From Bugula neritina (lineage: Eukaryota > Bryozoa > Gymnolaemata > Cheilostomatida > Bugulidae): a stretch of DNA of 60,000 nt. Shown in pieces: positions 38,060-48,900 of the stretch; the stretch's first letter is position 1; every line of letters begins with the position of its first letter. The stretch covers positions 7,840,751 through 7,900,750 of the forward strand of contig OZ037773.1 in NCBI GenBank assembly GCA_964035545.1, read 5' to 3'. The position numbers and the translations under genes were made by a program. Below the pieces are notes generated by a model. The model had not been told where the DNA came from. It did no database searches and worked only from the letters and a program-made list of their open reading frames with translations.

Positions 38060-38675
38060 GGGAAACAACCAAGTGCAATCACAAGCAGGAACATGTAGAT
38101 CTGGTGGCAATAAGAATGGAAGAGTAGGGGTCGGGCGGTTGTTTTACCCATGGGGTGTGAAATTAGATATTAGGAACCCAGGCAAGTTACTAGTTACTGA
38201 TGAATTCAACAATGCACTGAGATCTGTAGATTTAGAGACAGGAGAACTAAACATGGTGACAAAATCTAACCTCAAGAATCCAAGAGGACTGCTCTGGGCT
38301 AACCAAGAGTTGCTGGTAGCTAATATGGCTGGCTACATTTCTCAGGTAAGTTGGTCTGACAAAGGGGTTGTTACCAGCAAAGTGGTAGCTGGCTCTACGA
38401 CGCCTGGTAACTTATACTATAGAAAAGCTGAGGAGGTTCAATTTACTTATCCACATGAAATTACCAGCGTGGGAAATAATCAATACATTGTTGCTAACTA
38501 TGGACGGAATATACTCAGCTCCTTAGATCTTAGCAAGCTAGTAGTTGGGCCTGTTTGCTTCAGAGGAGAAAAAATTTGTGGGGAAAACAGTTCATTTCCG
38601 ATGGGCCCTTGTCATTGTTGAGAGTAAGAAAAGACCTGTATGTCGGCATATATAAAAACATTTACAAGTTGAAAG
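38060..38675 (+). pseudogene. NHL-repeat exon with a frameshift, paralogue of the 6009-9409 gene
   Basis: The exon runs from a CTCCACAG acceptor to AAAG|GTGAGC and encodes NHL blades (GRVGVGRLFYPWGVKLDI, LVTDEFNNALRSVDLETGEL, VVGPVCFRGEK) that align with the minus-strand paralogue. Near 38600, at GATGGGCCCTTG, the frame breaks: the expected continuation (SLLRVRKDLYVGIYKNIYKL) is in another frame, consistent with loss of one base. Entry and exit phases match the paralogue. No membrane-span exon like the one in the paralogue follows. A sequencing error is the alternative explanation. Confidence 0.7.
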
Positions 38676-38969
38676 GTGAGCGAACTGTGAATTCCATAAC
38701 ACTAACAAACCACAGGTTATTTTAATTAATCTAGATTATTGAGCGTAATTGTTTCTGCAAGCTTACAAATATATTTAGTATTTTCTAAAAATATTTACAT
38801 CTTGAAATGTCCACAGGTTTTCTGAAATATTATTAGAAAAAGCTGAGGATGCAGTTTTACATAAATATTTATTGCTTCATATTATCCTTTCTTTAACTTA
38901 AGAAAATACTAAAAGTATTTATAAACAAATGCTTCTGATGCATGCAACATCTGCTCATATAATATTGTG

Positions 38970-39978
38970 TTGGTTAGACGTGGTGCTGCCAGAAAGTAAT
39001 CTGCTGGAAGAATGCTTTGATAATAATGTGACGGCCATCTTGCCACCTGGTCAGAGTAGAGTCAAAGTACAGTTTGATTGTAACTCTATAGCTTTACCTG
39101 AAGGAGTGTACTAGATGACATGCAGAGTTGGGTTAAAGTCCTGTGTCTACTATGTCACTGTGAAAAGTAAGTACTAGAAGTAAACAACTCACAGAAAACA
39201 GTAAAAAGTAAATAGTTTTGGTTGTTTAAAATTTTTCTTTTTTGCTGATAATACAAGAGCACTTTGTTTTTAGAACCTCCAATAATAAAAAGGCTGTCAT
39301 TTAAAGCTGATTATGCTGTGACATGCAGTATTTTAAACAACAACAGCACCAGAACTCTGCTCTAGCCTGTTTTGTCTCAAATGAAAGACCAGCTAAAGAA
39401 CTTTTGTGGGCAAGGTCTGTCTGTTATTTAGAAATGCAAAACGAATGGAGCATAAAAGTATTTTTAATCCTGCGTCTAGTTAGTGATTGTCGAGTCTGTA
39501 AAAGGTTTTGTAATTTCTTAATGTTTATAGATTGTACTATAATGTCCCTCAGTATAAAACCATTCTATGACTGTACCAATGATATCCTGACCGTCCATTG
39601 GCCAACTGATGATCTGTACACTGCCACCACTTTGGAACTTCCTCAAGTGTTGCATGATTCACTCAGTAAAAAGCTAGCTCGTCCAGAATTTGCCAGATAT
39701 TCTGAGATCTTTGTTGCGCTTCACAATCCACCGTAAGTTGGAATGGCTTCAACTACACTCAGGTTCTCTAAGTAATATAAAAGAAAGTACATATATTAAA
39801 CTATAAACAGCTTTCAAGGGTAGCACATATCTAATTTGCTGACACGTTATAAACTGTTGCTTACAGAATAGTAGCTGCAAAGAAGAACTCGAAAGGAGAA
39901 GCCATGTCGGTAGTTTTAATCACATCCTGTACTGATGAGACTCAGCTTTATGATGCTATCAGAGATGCTTGCAACTAG
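38970..39978 (+). pseudogene. Decayed exons downstream of the NHL copy, Ig-like in part
   Basis: Several splice-bounded segments look protein-like but are broken. A first (to 39166) reads VTAILPPGQSRVKVQFDC then a stop, then MTCRVGLKSCVYYVTVK up to GTAAGT. A second (from 39275) reads PPIIKRLSFKADYAVTCSIL in one frame and ALACFVSNERPAKELLWARS in another, which together resemble a cysteine/tryptophan Ig-type fold. A third ends IFVALHNPP at a donor near 39733 and continues VAAKKNSKGEAMSVVLITSC to a stop at 39978. Stops and frame changes suggest a pseudogene of an extracellular protein, perhaps the 3' part of the NHL copy. Confidence 0.45.
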
Positions 39979-40755
39979 ATGCTTGCCCAATCAACAGCAA
40001 GGGTACAAGTACTTGGACTGTAAACCAATAAGCAGCAAGGATGCAAGTACTTGGATTGTGAACCAATCAGCAACCTATATGCAATAGTTTTGACTGCACA
40101 GATTTGACTGAAACTGACTGACTTAATGTCAATGAAAAGTCTTTAATTTATTATGTTAAATGATTGGTTGCAGATTTGACTAAAATAAATGATTATATTA
40201 TATTGAAAACATATTCGTATTGGGTGTTTAACAACTTTGTGTGAGATTTTATAGAAATTGTGCTCTATTTGTTTTGACACATCATAGCAAAGGGAACTTG
40301 TAATGTGTGTTGTGCATGTGTTAAATTGTTTAGACAAAGAACCAGAACTTTATTTTTAATTCCCGAAAATTTAACTATTTTGTTACAAATGGTATAATAT
40401 TCAACAGCTTGATTTGTAAACTTTACGCATGTACGTGAGCGAGGTCTAAATGAATTCCGCAATCATATTTTATGTTAATATGCAAAATTATATGTATACT
40501 GTTTGTTGATGGCTACTGAAATTATAGTGAAGAATACATGCACAATAAATAATGAAAAATAGCAATCTTGTAAACATGTGATTAAGCTCATCTGGTGCTG
40601 ATGAATTACACAGTGATATCTTCTGTGTAATAGGAAAACCAGCTGAAGAAGAAAGAAAAATAATAGTTTAAGATGAGTTTATTCATGCTTTTCGAGGCAC
40701 TCATAAACATATAATATAGTGTGCTGCTTCAAGCCTCATTCAAGATAAAACATTT
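39979..40755. other. Spacer upstream of the retrotransposon
   Basis: No gene or repeat array was recognised. A short direct repeat (CAAGTACTTGGAYTGTRAAC) occurs twice near 40005 and 40045. Confidence 0.5.
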
Positions 40756-40760
40756 ACACC

Positions 40761-41308
40761 TGTCACAAATTCTGAGTGTACATATATCTATAGACCTACC
40801 AGGTTTTTCCTAATGATTATACAGGAATGTTCATAAATATTCTAGACTAATCAAAGAGATGGGTCATTGTTCATTGTTACTATTTTGGTTAGTCATGTTA
40901 ACTACTGCCCAGCAATGTAAACAAGGTATTGCGCAATAATTGCGAAATAACCATGGAAATTCCAATGTTTTGTTTTGTTTTGATTTTCTATAAATAGTAT
41001 TGGCATGTGGGGAATGTTTTCTACTAGAATCTTCTGTACTGGAATGCTTGAGAATATTCTAGAGCTTTTTGTTTACTATAAATACTGAGGCAGTTGTGTT
41101 TACAGTTCAGTTTATTCTCGCAGTTCCTTTTTATAAGTTCATTCTTGGAGTTCACTCTTATAAGTTCATCTGTGCATATCTTACTGAAGAAATAAAGTCT
41201 ACTCTATTTACTCTCAACTGGATTAGCAAGCTGTATGCTACTTGTCTCTATACTTCTGACTACCAGACTTTTCGAACTCGTCACACTGCTACCAACAGTT
41301 TTGTGACA
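40761..41308 (+). repeat. 5' LTR
   Basis: 548 bp with TGTCACAA...TTGTGACA ends. It contains TATAAATA at 40989-40996 as a likely promoter and AATAAA at 41191-41196 as a likely poly(A) signal. Confidence 0.95.
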
Positions 41309-41310
41309 AT

Positions 41311-41328
41311 TGGGGGCTGCTCCGGGAA
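41311..41328 (+). promoter_or_regulatory. Primer-binding site, tRNA-Pro-like
   Basis: TGGGGGCTGCTCCGGGAA begins two bases after the 5' LTR. It resembles the 3' end complement of tRNA-Pro used by several retroelements, with a few mismatches, so the primer assignment is provisional. Confidence 0.6.
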
Positions 41329-41404
41329 GTCTCAGTCGCACACAGGGAAGTTATTAGTTACAACGTGAGTATACACAGGATTAATTAACGGTTGTTGAGA
41401 CATT

Positions 41405-44400
41405 ATGGCGTTGTTGGAGAGAGTGACACAGATGGGTAAAGATCTTGGACTGGTGGATGACAAGCTCGTAGCTTTTGTTGAAAAGAACCTACCCATTGTT
41501 GCTGCACAAGAAGAAAAAGAAAAGGACCGAGAGGAAAAAGAAAAGGACCGAGAGGAGCGGAGATTAGAGCGTGAGGCGGAAAGGATCAGGCAAGAAAATG
41601 AGAAAGCCTTAATGGAGATGAAGATAAAAGCTGATCAGGAGGCAATGGCATTCAAGGTTAAAGCTGATCAGGAGGCAATGGCACTCAAGGTTAAAGCTGA
41701 CCAGGAGGCAGAAGAGAGAAGACAACGACATGAATTAGATATGGAAAAGCTGAAAGCTGACACAAGTTTGGAGCACTCAAGACATGAGAGCACCAGGTTA
41801 GAAATAGCTAACAAACCAAAACCAAAAATACCATTCTTTGATGAGAAGGTGGACGAAATGGATAGCTATTTAGAGCGGTTCGAGTGGGTTGCCGAAGGAT
41901 GTAACTGGGACAAGGGAGATTGGCCCTACCATCTCAGTCAGTACCTAAGGGGTACAGCAACAGAAGCTTACATCCGGTTATCACCTACCGACCGTAGAGA
42001 TTATAAAAAAGTCAAAGAAGCCTTGTTGGAGCGCTTTAACTTGACTCAAGAGGGCTACAAAAAAAAGCTCAGAGAGGCAGAAGCTTACGAGGATGAAACT
42101 CCTGCCCAACTATTCACTAGGATAGAAACTTATGTGCACAAGTGGGTAGAACTTTCAGGGGGCATGGACATAGCCAAACTAGTGGCGACTGAACAATTTA
42201 TATCATCATGCCCAGACGACCTAGCTGTGCATTTAAAGCAAAGTTCCTACAACAGCAGTGAGGATATGTGTGATGCAGCGTCACTGTTCTTGCACGCTCG
42301 TGGAAGGAAACTAGCAAAGACAAAGAAAACTAATACAAAAAGGATGGAAAACGCGCCTGCCGATAGCATGGATGCTGAACAAGGAAGTAAAAGCGATGGT
42401 GCATGCTTCATCTGCAAAGATAAGTCGCACATTGCTCGTAACTGCCCACGGCAAGGGAAGAAGCACTGTTCACATTGCAAGATGAACAACCACAATACTT
42501 CAGACTGCAGAAAGTATGGTGGGAGGTTAGTGCATGCTGCTGCTGCAATAGCGACTACTCAGAATAAGACTGTGGTCACAGATCCAGGAATCTCATCTAA
42601 AGTGGAAGAACCTACGGAAATCACAGTTAATGGTAAAAAGTTTATCAACGCTGCTGTCTGCAAGAATGGACCTAAATTCAAAGATGGGGGCACAGCGATA
42701 TTTGATGCGGAAGTTAATGGCCAACGAGCTACTGTAATGCGCGACACCGGCTGTGGTTGCATTGTAGTCAATGCAAAGTATGTGCAACCTCAACACTTAA
42801 CTGGAGAATCAGTTTATCTGAAGATGGCTGATGCAAGTGTTAAGGAGGCTCAGTGGGCACTTATCTCAGTGCGCTCACCATTTTACAATGGAGTCGTCAA
42901 AGCTGCAGTAATGGACAAGACGATTTGTGACCTGCTTATTGGGAATGTGGATGGAGCGAGATCAGCTGACCAGCCGCTGGAAAACTGGAAGGACTGCGCC
43001 GTAACCACAAGAGCTCAGGCTGTCAAGGAAAAGTCAGGAGACAAACCACTGAAGATTGATTCAAATACTAACCCATTAAGTATAGGGAAAGATGAAATAG
43101 CCAGACTGCAGAGGGATGACCCCACATTGGAACGTTTCTTCGATGCAAAAGAAGTGAAGGAGAAAAAGGGATGCACCACTAGGTTTGTGGTGAGGAACAA
43201 GATTCTGTACCGTGAGTACACCGACTCGAAGCCTGTCAGTGTAAAACCTGTTAAACAACTCATGGTACCCAGTTCACTGAGGAAGGAAGTTCTACAGAAA
43301 GCTCATGACTGCATAATGAGCGGACACCTAGGAGTAAAGAAAACCACTGATAGAGTGCTTTCCAACTTCTTCTGGCCAGGACTAAACGGAGATGTCGTAC
43401 GTTTCTGTCAATCATGTGACATTTGCCAGAAGACAGTGAAAAAAGGCTCAGTCATGAAAGTTCCAGTACAGGAAACTCCACTAATTGACACCCCATTCAA
43501 GAGATGTGCAATAGACCTAGTCGGACCAATTAACCCTCCAAGTGAGAAAGGACACCGCTACATCCTAACTTTAGTTGACTATGCTACAAGATACCCTGAA
43601 GCTACACCATTGAAGAACATTGACTCAGCTACTGTAGCTGAAGCGCTGCTTGACATATACAGTCGTGTTGGGATACCAGAGGAGGTGATAAGCGACCAAG
43701 GAACTCAATTCGTCTCGGATTACATGAAAGAGTTTACCAGATTACTTGACATGCGACAACTTCCTACTTCACCATACCATGCAATGGCCAATGGACTTGT
43801 GGAAAAGTTCAACGGAACCCTCAAGAGTATGTTAAAAAAGTTGTGTGCTAAAGAACCAAGACAGTGGCATCGGTTCATCAATGCAGCTCTATTTGCATAT
43901 AGAGAAGTCCCACAGGAATCAACAGGCTTCGCCCCATTCGAGTTACTCTATGGAAGAACTGTGCGTGGACCAATGTACATCCTGCGACAACTTTGGACAA
44001 AAGAAGACACTGCCGATGAAGTCAAGACCTGCTATCAACATGTTTTTGAATTGAGAGAGCGTTTAGATGACATGATGGAGATGGCACTAGCTTCGCTAAA
44101 AGACAGTCAAAAAAGATACAAACACTATTTTGATAAGAAAGCTAAGCAGAGAGACTTCAAACCTGGTGACAAAGTGCTCATTCTTCTACCTACGGATGGA
44201 AATAAATTGCTGATGCATTGGCAAGGACCATTCAATATTGAGGAGAAAGTCAGACTGAATGACTACATTATCAACATCAGAGGGAAGAGGAGAACATACC
44301 ATGCCAACATGCTGAAGAAACATTTTGAGCGGGAGACACCTACTGACTCTATGACTGTTGGAGCTGTGATGACTCTAGATGCTGCTGGTGCTGGAATTAT

Positions 44401-44548
44401 TGATCACGATAAGGAAAGAGAAGAATGCCAAAATGATTTGTTGGATCTGTACAGTAAGAAACAGCAGAGTGATGAGATGGGCTATGTATTTACAGAACTT
44501 CAGAATAAAGGTGGAGTCAATCAAAGGAAAGGACAATGTTGGAGCTGA
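41405..44548 (+). CDS. Gag-protease-integrase polyprotein of the Gmr1-like element (1047 aa)
   Basis: A single open frame. Residues about 30-135 form a charged coiled coil that includes an 11-residue unit (KADQEAMALKV) three times. Residues about 140-310 are the capsid-like region, with a SCAN-like stretch (TPAQLFTRIETYVHKW, ATEQFISSCPDDL). Two CCHC zinc knuckles follow at 335-368 (CFICKDKSHIARNC and CSHCKMNNHNTSDC). The protease has DTG near 445. Integrase has an HHCC finger near 632-660 and a DD35E catalytic triad (D in CAIDLVGP near 701, D in ISDQGTQF near 763, E in NGLVEKFNG near 799), then a GPF-type module (WQGPF). The last residues after the deletion junction are out of frame relative to RNase H. 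The start was chosen at the ATG about 76 bp after the primer-binding site. Confidence 0.93.
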   Translation: MALLERVTQMGKDLGLVDDKLVAFVEKNLPIVAAQEEKEKDREEKEKDREERRLEREAERIRQENEKALMEMKIKADQEAMAFKVKADQEAMALKVKADQEAEERRQRHELDMEKLKADTSLEHSRHESTRLEIANKPKPKIPFFDEKVDEMDSYLERFEWVAEGCNWDKGDWPYHLSQYLRGTATEAYIRLSPTDRRDYKKVKEALLERFNLTQEGYKKKLREAEAYEDETPAQLFTRIETYVHKWVELSGGMDIAKLVATEQFISSCPDDLAVHLKQSSYNSSEDMCDAASLFLHARGRKLAKTKKTNTKRMENAPADSMDAEQGSKSDGACFICKDKSHIARNCPRQGKKHCSHCKMNNHNTSDCRKYGGRLVHAAAAIATTQNKTVVTDPGISSKVEEPTEITVNGKKFINAAVCKNGPKFKDGGTAIFDAEVNGQRATVMRDTGCGCIVVNAKYVQPQHLTGESVYLKMADASVKEAQWALISVRSPFYNGVVKAAVMDKTICDLLIGNVDGARSADQPLENWKDCAVTTRAQAVKEKSGDKPLKIDSNTNPLSIGKDEIARLQRDDPTLERFFDAKEVKEKKGCTTRFVVRNKILYREYTDSKPVSVKPVKQLMVPSSLRKEVLQKAHDCIMSGHLGVKKTTDRVLSNFFWPGLNGDVVRFCQSCDICQKTVKKGSVMKVPVQETPLIDTPFKRCAIDLVGPINPPSEKGHRYILTLVDYATRYPEATPLKNIDSATVAEALLDIYSRVGIPEEVISDQGTQFVSDYMKEFTRLLDMRQLPTSPYHAMANGLVEKFNGTLKSMLKKLCAKEPRQWHRFINAALFAYREVPQESTGFAPFELLYGRTVRGPMYILRQLWTKEDTADEVKTCYQHVFELRERLDDMMEMALASLKDSQKRYKHYFDKKAKQRDFKPGDKVLILLPTDGNKLLMHWQGPFNIEEKVRLNDYIINIRGKRRTYHANMLKKHFERETPTDSMTVGAVMTLDAAGAGIIDHDKEREECQNDLLDLYSKKQQSDEMGYVFTELQNKGGVNQRKGQCWS

Positions 44549-44578
44549 TTATCTAAGCCGAATTGACTCAGAATTTTA
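44465..44578 (+). pseudogene. RNase H C-terminal remnant
   Basis: In a different frame from the polyprotein, the last codons read MRWAMYLQNFRIKVESIKGK and DNVGADYLSRI, the typical end of a gypsy-type RNase H, up to a stop. The rest of RNase H and all of reverse transcriptase are absent. The deletion junction lies near 44465-44476. Confidence 0.8.
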
Positions 44579-44613
44579 AGTAGTTAGGAGAAATGATCAA
44601 GATAATTTCTCTT

Positions 44614-44625
44614 AGAATGGGGGGT
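44614..44625 (+). promoter_or_regulatory. Polypurine tract
   Basis: AGAATGGGGGGT lies immediately before the 3' LTR, the standard position for plus-strand priming. Confidence 0.75.
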
Positions 44626-45173
44626 TGTCACAAATTCTGAGTGTACATATATCTATAGACCTACCAGGTTTTTCCTAATGATTATACAGGAATGTTCATA
44701 AATATTCTAGACTAATCAAAGAGATGGGTCATTGTTCATTGTTACTATTTTGGTTAGTCATGTTAACTACTGCCCAGCAATGTAAACAAGGTATTGCGCA
44801 ATAATTGCGAAATAACCATGGAAATTCCAATGTTTTGTTTTGTTTTGATTTTCTATAAATAGTATTGGCATGTGGGGAATGTTTTCTACTAGAATCTTCT
44901 GTACTGGAATGCTTGAGAATATTCTAGAGCTTTTTGTTTACTATAAATACTGAGGCAGTTGTGTTTACAGTTCAGTTTATTCTCGCAGTTCCTTTTTATA
45001 AGTTCATTCTTGGAGTTCACTCTTATAAGTTCATCTGTGCATATCTTACTGAAGAAATAAAGTCTACTCTATTTACTCTCAACTGGATTAGCAAGCTGTA
45101 TGCTACTTGTCTCTATACTTCTGACTACCAGACTTTTCGAACTCGTCACACTGCTACCAACAGTTTTGTGACA
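44626..45173 (+). repeat. 3' LTR
   Basis: Same length and, on reading, same sequence as the 5' LTR. It ends 45 bp upstream of a splice donor-like AAAAG|GTAAAG at 45217/45218, just ahead of the lipase gene. Confidence 0.95.
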
Positions 45174-45920
45174 ACACCTACGGCATATACTAGCTGCAAC
45201 TGCAACAAGAACAAAAGGTAAAGTGTGTTCTATTATATATAAATATAAACATTTGGAAATTTATGATTTTTTATTAGGAATAATTAAGCAAGCAAAGCAG
45301 TTTAGCAACTCAATTTTATTTTTTAACTAATGGCCTACAATCAATTTATTTGTGTTGATATAAAATAAAAGCTCCTTGTTTTTTAATATAAATGCAATTG
45401 CAAAGTAACATTATTTAGGTAAATTAATTCACATAAAAATGTTTTTGAAAAGAATTGATGATTGCAAACTTGTGCTATATACTCACGGAATTTATAAATA
45501 TGCAAATAAACCATTTGAGTCATAGCTTAAAGCAGCACCACCTTTATGATGGAACCTTTCTTTTACCATTCATCAGACCTTTTAGTGCATTCATTAGTAA
45601 ATCACAAGTTGTTAAATTTTATTATTTTAATGCACTTTTCTTGGTGACCAAAAAAGTAGAATTTTAATAGCTCCAGATAGCTGTAATTTAAAAGGTGTTC
45701 AATCTTAGAGTTTGCACTGTTTTACTATTAAAATTCCCAACTGCGGGAATTTTGTCTGCATGGTGCTTTAGCTGTTTACTAATTTAAATACTTATATAAA
45801 AACACAAATATCTGAAAAGTTCTTATTGAGGTCTCACTTTACTTCATCTAAGCCACCCATACAGCTTAATGCTCTTTCGAATCACATAACTATTTCACAA
45901 TTCTATAATTTTATTTACAG

Positions 45921-48900
45921 ATGGAAATCCTCACAAGAAAAAGTGCAGCCTTTTCAACTTATTTGCATATCTTCTATGGTTTAATAATATCAGCTGCAGG
46001 AATTATCTTGTGTCCTGGGAACTACACATCCGAATCAACACCTACTAGCGGTAAGAAACTTAGGCAAAGTTGCACTGCTGTACCAGCCAGCACCAATATA
46101 TGTTCCAAAATATTCCTGAATAAGTTGTATATGAATTTAAATTATAGTTCACAGACTAAAACTAGGAGACTTCAGTATAGTAGCTGGTATGGGAGACAGC
46201 CTTACCACAGGTACTGGAGCTGAAGCTAAGAATTTTCTAGATACCCTGGTGGAATACAGAGGTCGATCATTTAGGTATTTCAAAAACATTTATTAACATT
46301 CGCTAAATCAAGGCCATTTGTTTGATAGCATCCTAAATTATTAGCATTCTATATATAGTTCAGAACTAACCAGATAACATGTCTATAAGCCACGCTATCT
46401 TCTGAAGCATATTATTATTCATATTAGTCATATACACTCTTTTTGTAGTACTGGAGGGGATATGAAATACCATAAAGGTGTTACTACATTTTCAAGTAAG
46501 CAAAGAAATTTGGCCAAAACATTTTTACATACAAAACTTGCAGCTGCGTAATAACACCTATATGATTTATATATTATCAATATTTCAATACAGATATCCT
46601 CAGAGTGTTTAATCCTAATATTCATGGATTTTCCATGGGAGCCGGAAATTCCAACTCTATTTTTGCTGGCCTGAACATTGGACAGTTTGGTGCATCTGCC
46701 AAGTATGTTAGAAAAATATTATTTATATTTTGCTAAGCTTTTTAAGGATGATAAATAACATATATTATTTATCATGCTTGTACCTTTCACACCTATGCAG
46801 GTTGTAAGCTGTGATAGATATTGGATACTATACAAAGAATTACTAGTACTAAAAATATCTATAGACGTAGACAAGAAGTGGTTTGTGTAAAGTTCTAACA
46901 TGTATAAAATTGTTTTTGTATAAAATCACAAAATTCAAAAGCTTGCATAAATTAATAATATTGTTTGGTGCAATTTGCTATACGCTAAGTTTATTTTATT
47001 ATCACAACAGATAAAAATTTTTGTTATATTTTTTTGATAAAAGTCAAAAATACAGTTCAAAACTTCATTCTACTGCTTTCTATAAATTTGAAATATTTGG
47101 GCATCAATTTTTTGTTGAGTTTACAGCCAAAGTCAAACTATGTATTATTTGAATTAGCACTTTTAGAGGAAATTGCCAAGTGAAGATATTTTTTACTTTA
47201 AATTTTATTCTTAGAGATATGCTGGCACAAGCCCGCTTGTTAGTGCAAAGAATCAAAGATAATGTGTGGATGGATATTGACAACGACTGGAAAGTAGTTA
47301 CAATACTTGTTGGAACGAATGACATGTGTAAATCTTGCCAAGATAAGGTTAGTAATAAAATACAAGGTAAGTTCTATAGTTCAGACTAATTTACATATTA
47401 TATTATGTAACAGACTTTAGAGCACAGCTGAATATATGCGAATATTTTTCTAATATATTACTAAAAAGCTCATGCAAGTTTATAGTTACTATCTCCGTGA
47501 GAAACTCCCAATGGAAAGGGTGTTTTTAAAGAGGGCTAAGGACTTATGTATCTTACAAAGGTTATTTCTAAATTATGATTTGTGCTACAAATATTCTTAC
47601 TAGTTCATATTTGGCATAAATCTGTAGCTATAACAAAGTTAGTGCAGGATGTTTTTGTTAAACAAGTCTTTTAATTTAAGATAATAGTTGTATAAATAAC
47701 AGAAAAATATTATTTAAATAAAAAACTGTATTCACCTGTCTAGACTCTAGTAGAAAAACACAAATTGAATATTTTAATGAAAATATTTTAATATTTTAAT
47801 AAAATTTTATTTGAGTAAAGTGGCTATTTCTTTCCATAATTTTAGAAAAAGTATTCAGTTGAAAATTACGTAAAGAATATAAAGGCAGCTCTTGACTATC
47901 TACACGCCAACTTACCAAGAACCTTGGTCAACTTTGTAGAGATGTATGGAATAGGGAAGGTTAGGGATATGGTTCGATCTCACTCAAGGTGTGAGCGCAA
48001 CCTCAGGTAAAGTTTGATAAGGTAACCATTAAACTGTTTGCGTATTCTATATACTGTTTTTATTTTGTTGTTTTGCTTGGTTTGTTTTTATCTTCTACAG
48101 CTAAATGTACAAGTATCATCATTTAAAATCAGTAATTATCAGAGCAACAACAATTTTAGCACCAAGCATGCTGGGCTAAAGACATACAGCTTTACCTGCA
48201 TCATTATGATTATGTTACCTGCACCATTGTGATTATTTTAAAGTTTGATAAGCATAATTTTATTGTAACTATTGCCATGTTTAGTACTAAAGTTTTGATT
48301 CTACTGGCAATACTTTGCGTATAGCAGGTAACTATGCTCTTTAGAATATTAAGATAGTGTTAGCAAGGGTACTGTTATTGTAACGTGATGATGTGCTATA
48401 GACTTTAAGAAAAAAACTTAAAAAACTGTTCTCTTTTCAAAATAAATATTCCAGCATATAATTAGTTCTTGGCGTCTTTTTTGTTTATTGCAGTCATGTT
48501 AATATCTAATTTGTAAGCATCAATTTCACATTATACAGTGTATATCAGACATGCACATATAATATGCTTTGTTGATATTGCATAAAATGGCATAAAATTT
48601 CTCCATACTTTGATATATTATAAGCCATTCACAGGCTTTGATTGATGACAAGCCATGCAATCTTAATGAGTCACAATGAATACAAAAATTCATGTTTTCT
48701 CACATATGCAAATTAAAATATTATGCATTTAAAAATTAGTAAATACTAAAATGATTCAAAATTTACTTGGTTGTATAAGTAATAGCTAATAACACATAAA
48801 ATGTTGGCATATTCCATCTGAGCTCTTAGTAATATAAATTTATTCCCCCTCCTCTCTCTAGACTGCACTACTGTCCCTGTGTGACTAAATCAGATGTAAC

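Larger units (their letters stand above)
40756..45178 (+). mobile_element. Gmr1-like Ty3/gypsy LTR retrotransposon, internally deleted
   Basis: LTRs at 40761-41308 and 44626-45173 (548 bp each) begin TGTCACAA and end TTGTGACA. They are flanked by the 5-bp target duplication ACACC (40756-40760 and 45174-45178). No difference was found between the LTRs on reading, so insertion is recent. The interior has a primer-binding site, one long Gag-protease-integrase frame and a polypurine tract. Integrase directly follows protease, the Ty1/copia-like order known from Gmr1-type gypsy elements, in which RT-RNase H comes last. Here only the last part of RNase H remains, so the element cannot supply its own reverse transcriptase. 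Confidence 0.93.

Noticed and set aside
41069-41368. 99-aa frame, repeated at 44934
   Set aside because: It is LTR sequence; the same peptide appears in both LTRs and has no protein-like family signal.
40756-45178. Infectious retrovirus-like element with an env gene
   Set aside because: No env-like frame follows pol; order and content fit a Gmr1-type LTR retrotransposon.
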